A stretch of 30,891 bases of DNA, taken from the NCBI GenBank assembly GCA_036752825.1, contig DAIORV010000013.1:1-30891 (forward strand). The letters are read 5' to 3'. Shown in pieces: positions 30,236-30,891 of the stretch. Each line of letters opens with the position of its first letter. The first letter of the stretch is position 1. The translations under genes were made by a program, and so were the position numbers. Under the pieces are notes generated by a model. The model did not search any database. It was not told the DNA's origin and worked only from the letters and a program-made list of their open reading frames with translations. The stretch comes from UBA5177 sp002413265. GTDB lineage: Bacteria; Chloroflexota; UBA5177.

Positions 30236-30264
30236 TCACTGTGTCTGTAGTGTTCCTGCCCAGT

Positions 30265-30891
30265 TTATCCCGTTCTCTTGAGGCGTCCGGTCTTCTTCGC
30301 GAAGCGCTGGGCCGTCGTGAAGAGCCAGATCCCGAGAGGAATGGTGACGATGCCGATGACGATTAGCGGGATGAGATTGGCGATTATGTCTGAAGCGGAG
30401 GGATGCCCCAGAAGAACCTGCCTCGTCCCCTTCAGCACGTAGGTCGCGGGCGAGATGTGCGACAGCGGCTGGATCCACGCCGGCAACACGTGGATGTCGT
30501 AGTACACGCCGGACACCAGCAGCAGGCAGGCCTCGATCACGTAGGTCATCTGCGCCCCCTTCTCCGTGAAGAGCAGGGGAAGCGTCGCGGCCATGATGCC
30601 GAGTCCGACAAAGCTGAGGCTTCCTATGCTGACGATCACGATGACCGGCAGGATAGCGGCGGCCGTCGCCGTCAGATGGAACATCCAGGCCAGCACGACG
30701 AGCACGATGGCGGTCCTGACCAGTCCGTAGAGGACGCCGAACAGGCACGAGCCGAGAATGTAGGTGATGAGGGAAACGGGCGCCATCATCGTGTATTCGA
30801 TGGTGCCCTCCCAGCGCTCCCACTGCACGCTCTCCGCAATCGCGAGAAACATGTTGGCCATGTACGACCAGGTGAGTGCGCCGATTGCCAG
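30265..30891 (-). CDS. ABC-2 type transporter permease, 5' end outside window
   Basis: The 208 visible residues run off the right edge (first complete codon at 30889-30891, reading LAIGALTWSYMANM). They show four to five hydrophobic helices: about 42-70, 74-100, 115-135 and 180-202. They contain the ABC-2 family pattern ERWEGTIEYTMMAPVSLITY, a short cytosolic coupling segment, and SGVYYDIHVLPAWIQPLSHISPATYVL, typical of exporters in the DrrB/NodJ/YadH class. The C-terminus is basic. The ATPase gene is probably upstream outside the window. The substrate cannot be told; it could be a drug, a lipid or a polysaccharide. Confidence 0.85.
   Translation of the reverse strand: MAIGALTWSYMANMFLAIAESVQWERWEGTIEYTMMAPVSLITYILGSCLFGVLYGLVRTAIVLVVLAWMFHLTATAAAILPVIVIVSIGSLSFVGLGIMAATLPLLFTEKGAQMTYVIEACLLLVSGVYYDIHVLPAWIQPLSHISPATYVLKGTRQVLLGHPSASDIIANLIPLIVIGIVTIPLGIWLFTTAQRFAKKTGRLKRTG

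Overview
This window is about 31 kb of GC-rich bacterial chromosome carrying housekeeping genes, with no sign of phage, insertion sequences or a CRISPR array. The gene content (nusA-rnpM-infB-rbfA cluster, rpmH-rnpA-yidD-yidC-jag-mnmE cluster, CIRCE/HrcA heat-shock control, a short IF2, a radical-SAM-linked DUF2344 protein, a Bacillus-like type I glutamine synthetase) suggests an uncultured Terrabacteria-type lineage such as Chloroflexota or Dormibacterota. That placement is an inference from family flavour, not a measured phylogeny.

Layout. Positions 1-3124: the 5' part of uvrC (minus) diverges from a membrane-anchored phosphoesterase (plus). Positions 3200-10062: a plus-strand translation operon, nusA-rnpM-infB-rbfA-nrnA-truB-ribF, behind a leader with two tandem terminator-like hairpins. 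Positions 10059-12374: rnc and an orotate phosphoribosyltransferase-like gene (minus) plus a small FmdB zinc ribbon (plus), with two copies of a 32-bp direct repeat. Positions 12371-17184: the minus operon rpmH-rnpA-yidD-yidC-jag-mnmE-DUF2344, from a consensus promoter followed by a leader terminator. Positions 17181-22230: the minus heat-shock and methyltransferase operon hrcA-grpE-dnaJ-prmA-rsmE-YkgJ behind a perfect CIRCE operator. Positions 22289-26920: holB plus a small partner gene, a P-loop kinase-like gene, glnA, a uracil-DNA glycosylase family gene and a phasin-like gene. Positions 26923-28234: a BtuF-type binding protein under a cobalamin riboswitch with a terminator. Positions 28235-30891: a doubtful or decayed reading frame, mnmA, and the 3' part of an ABC-2 permease gene.

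The genes mainly serve ribosome and tRNA maturation (rbfA, rnc, rnpA, truB, rsmE, prmA, mnmE, mnmA), transcription and initiation control (nusA, infB), protein folding and membrane insertion, and uracil and UV-lesion repair.

The most notable layer is regulatory. Four genes have a TANNNT box exactly 6 nt before ATG, the signature of leaderless transcripts. Several others have an extended -10 (TGN-TANNNT). Four leaders (uvrC, nusA, rpmH, btuF) have an intrinsic-terminator-like hairpin between promoter and start codon. Only the btuF one has a recognisable ligand, cobalamin. All promoter, leader and hairpin calls were read by eye and were not computed.
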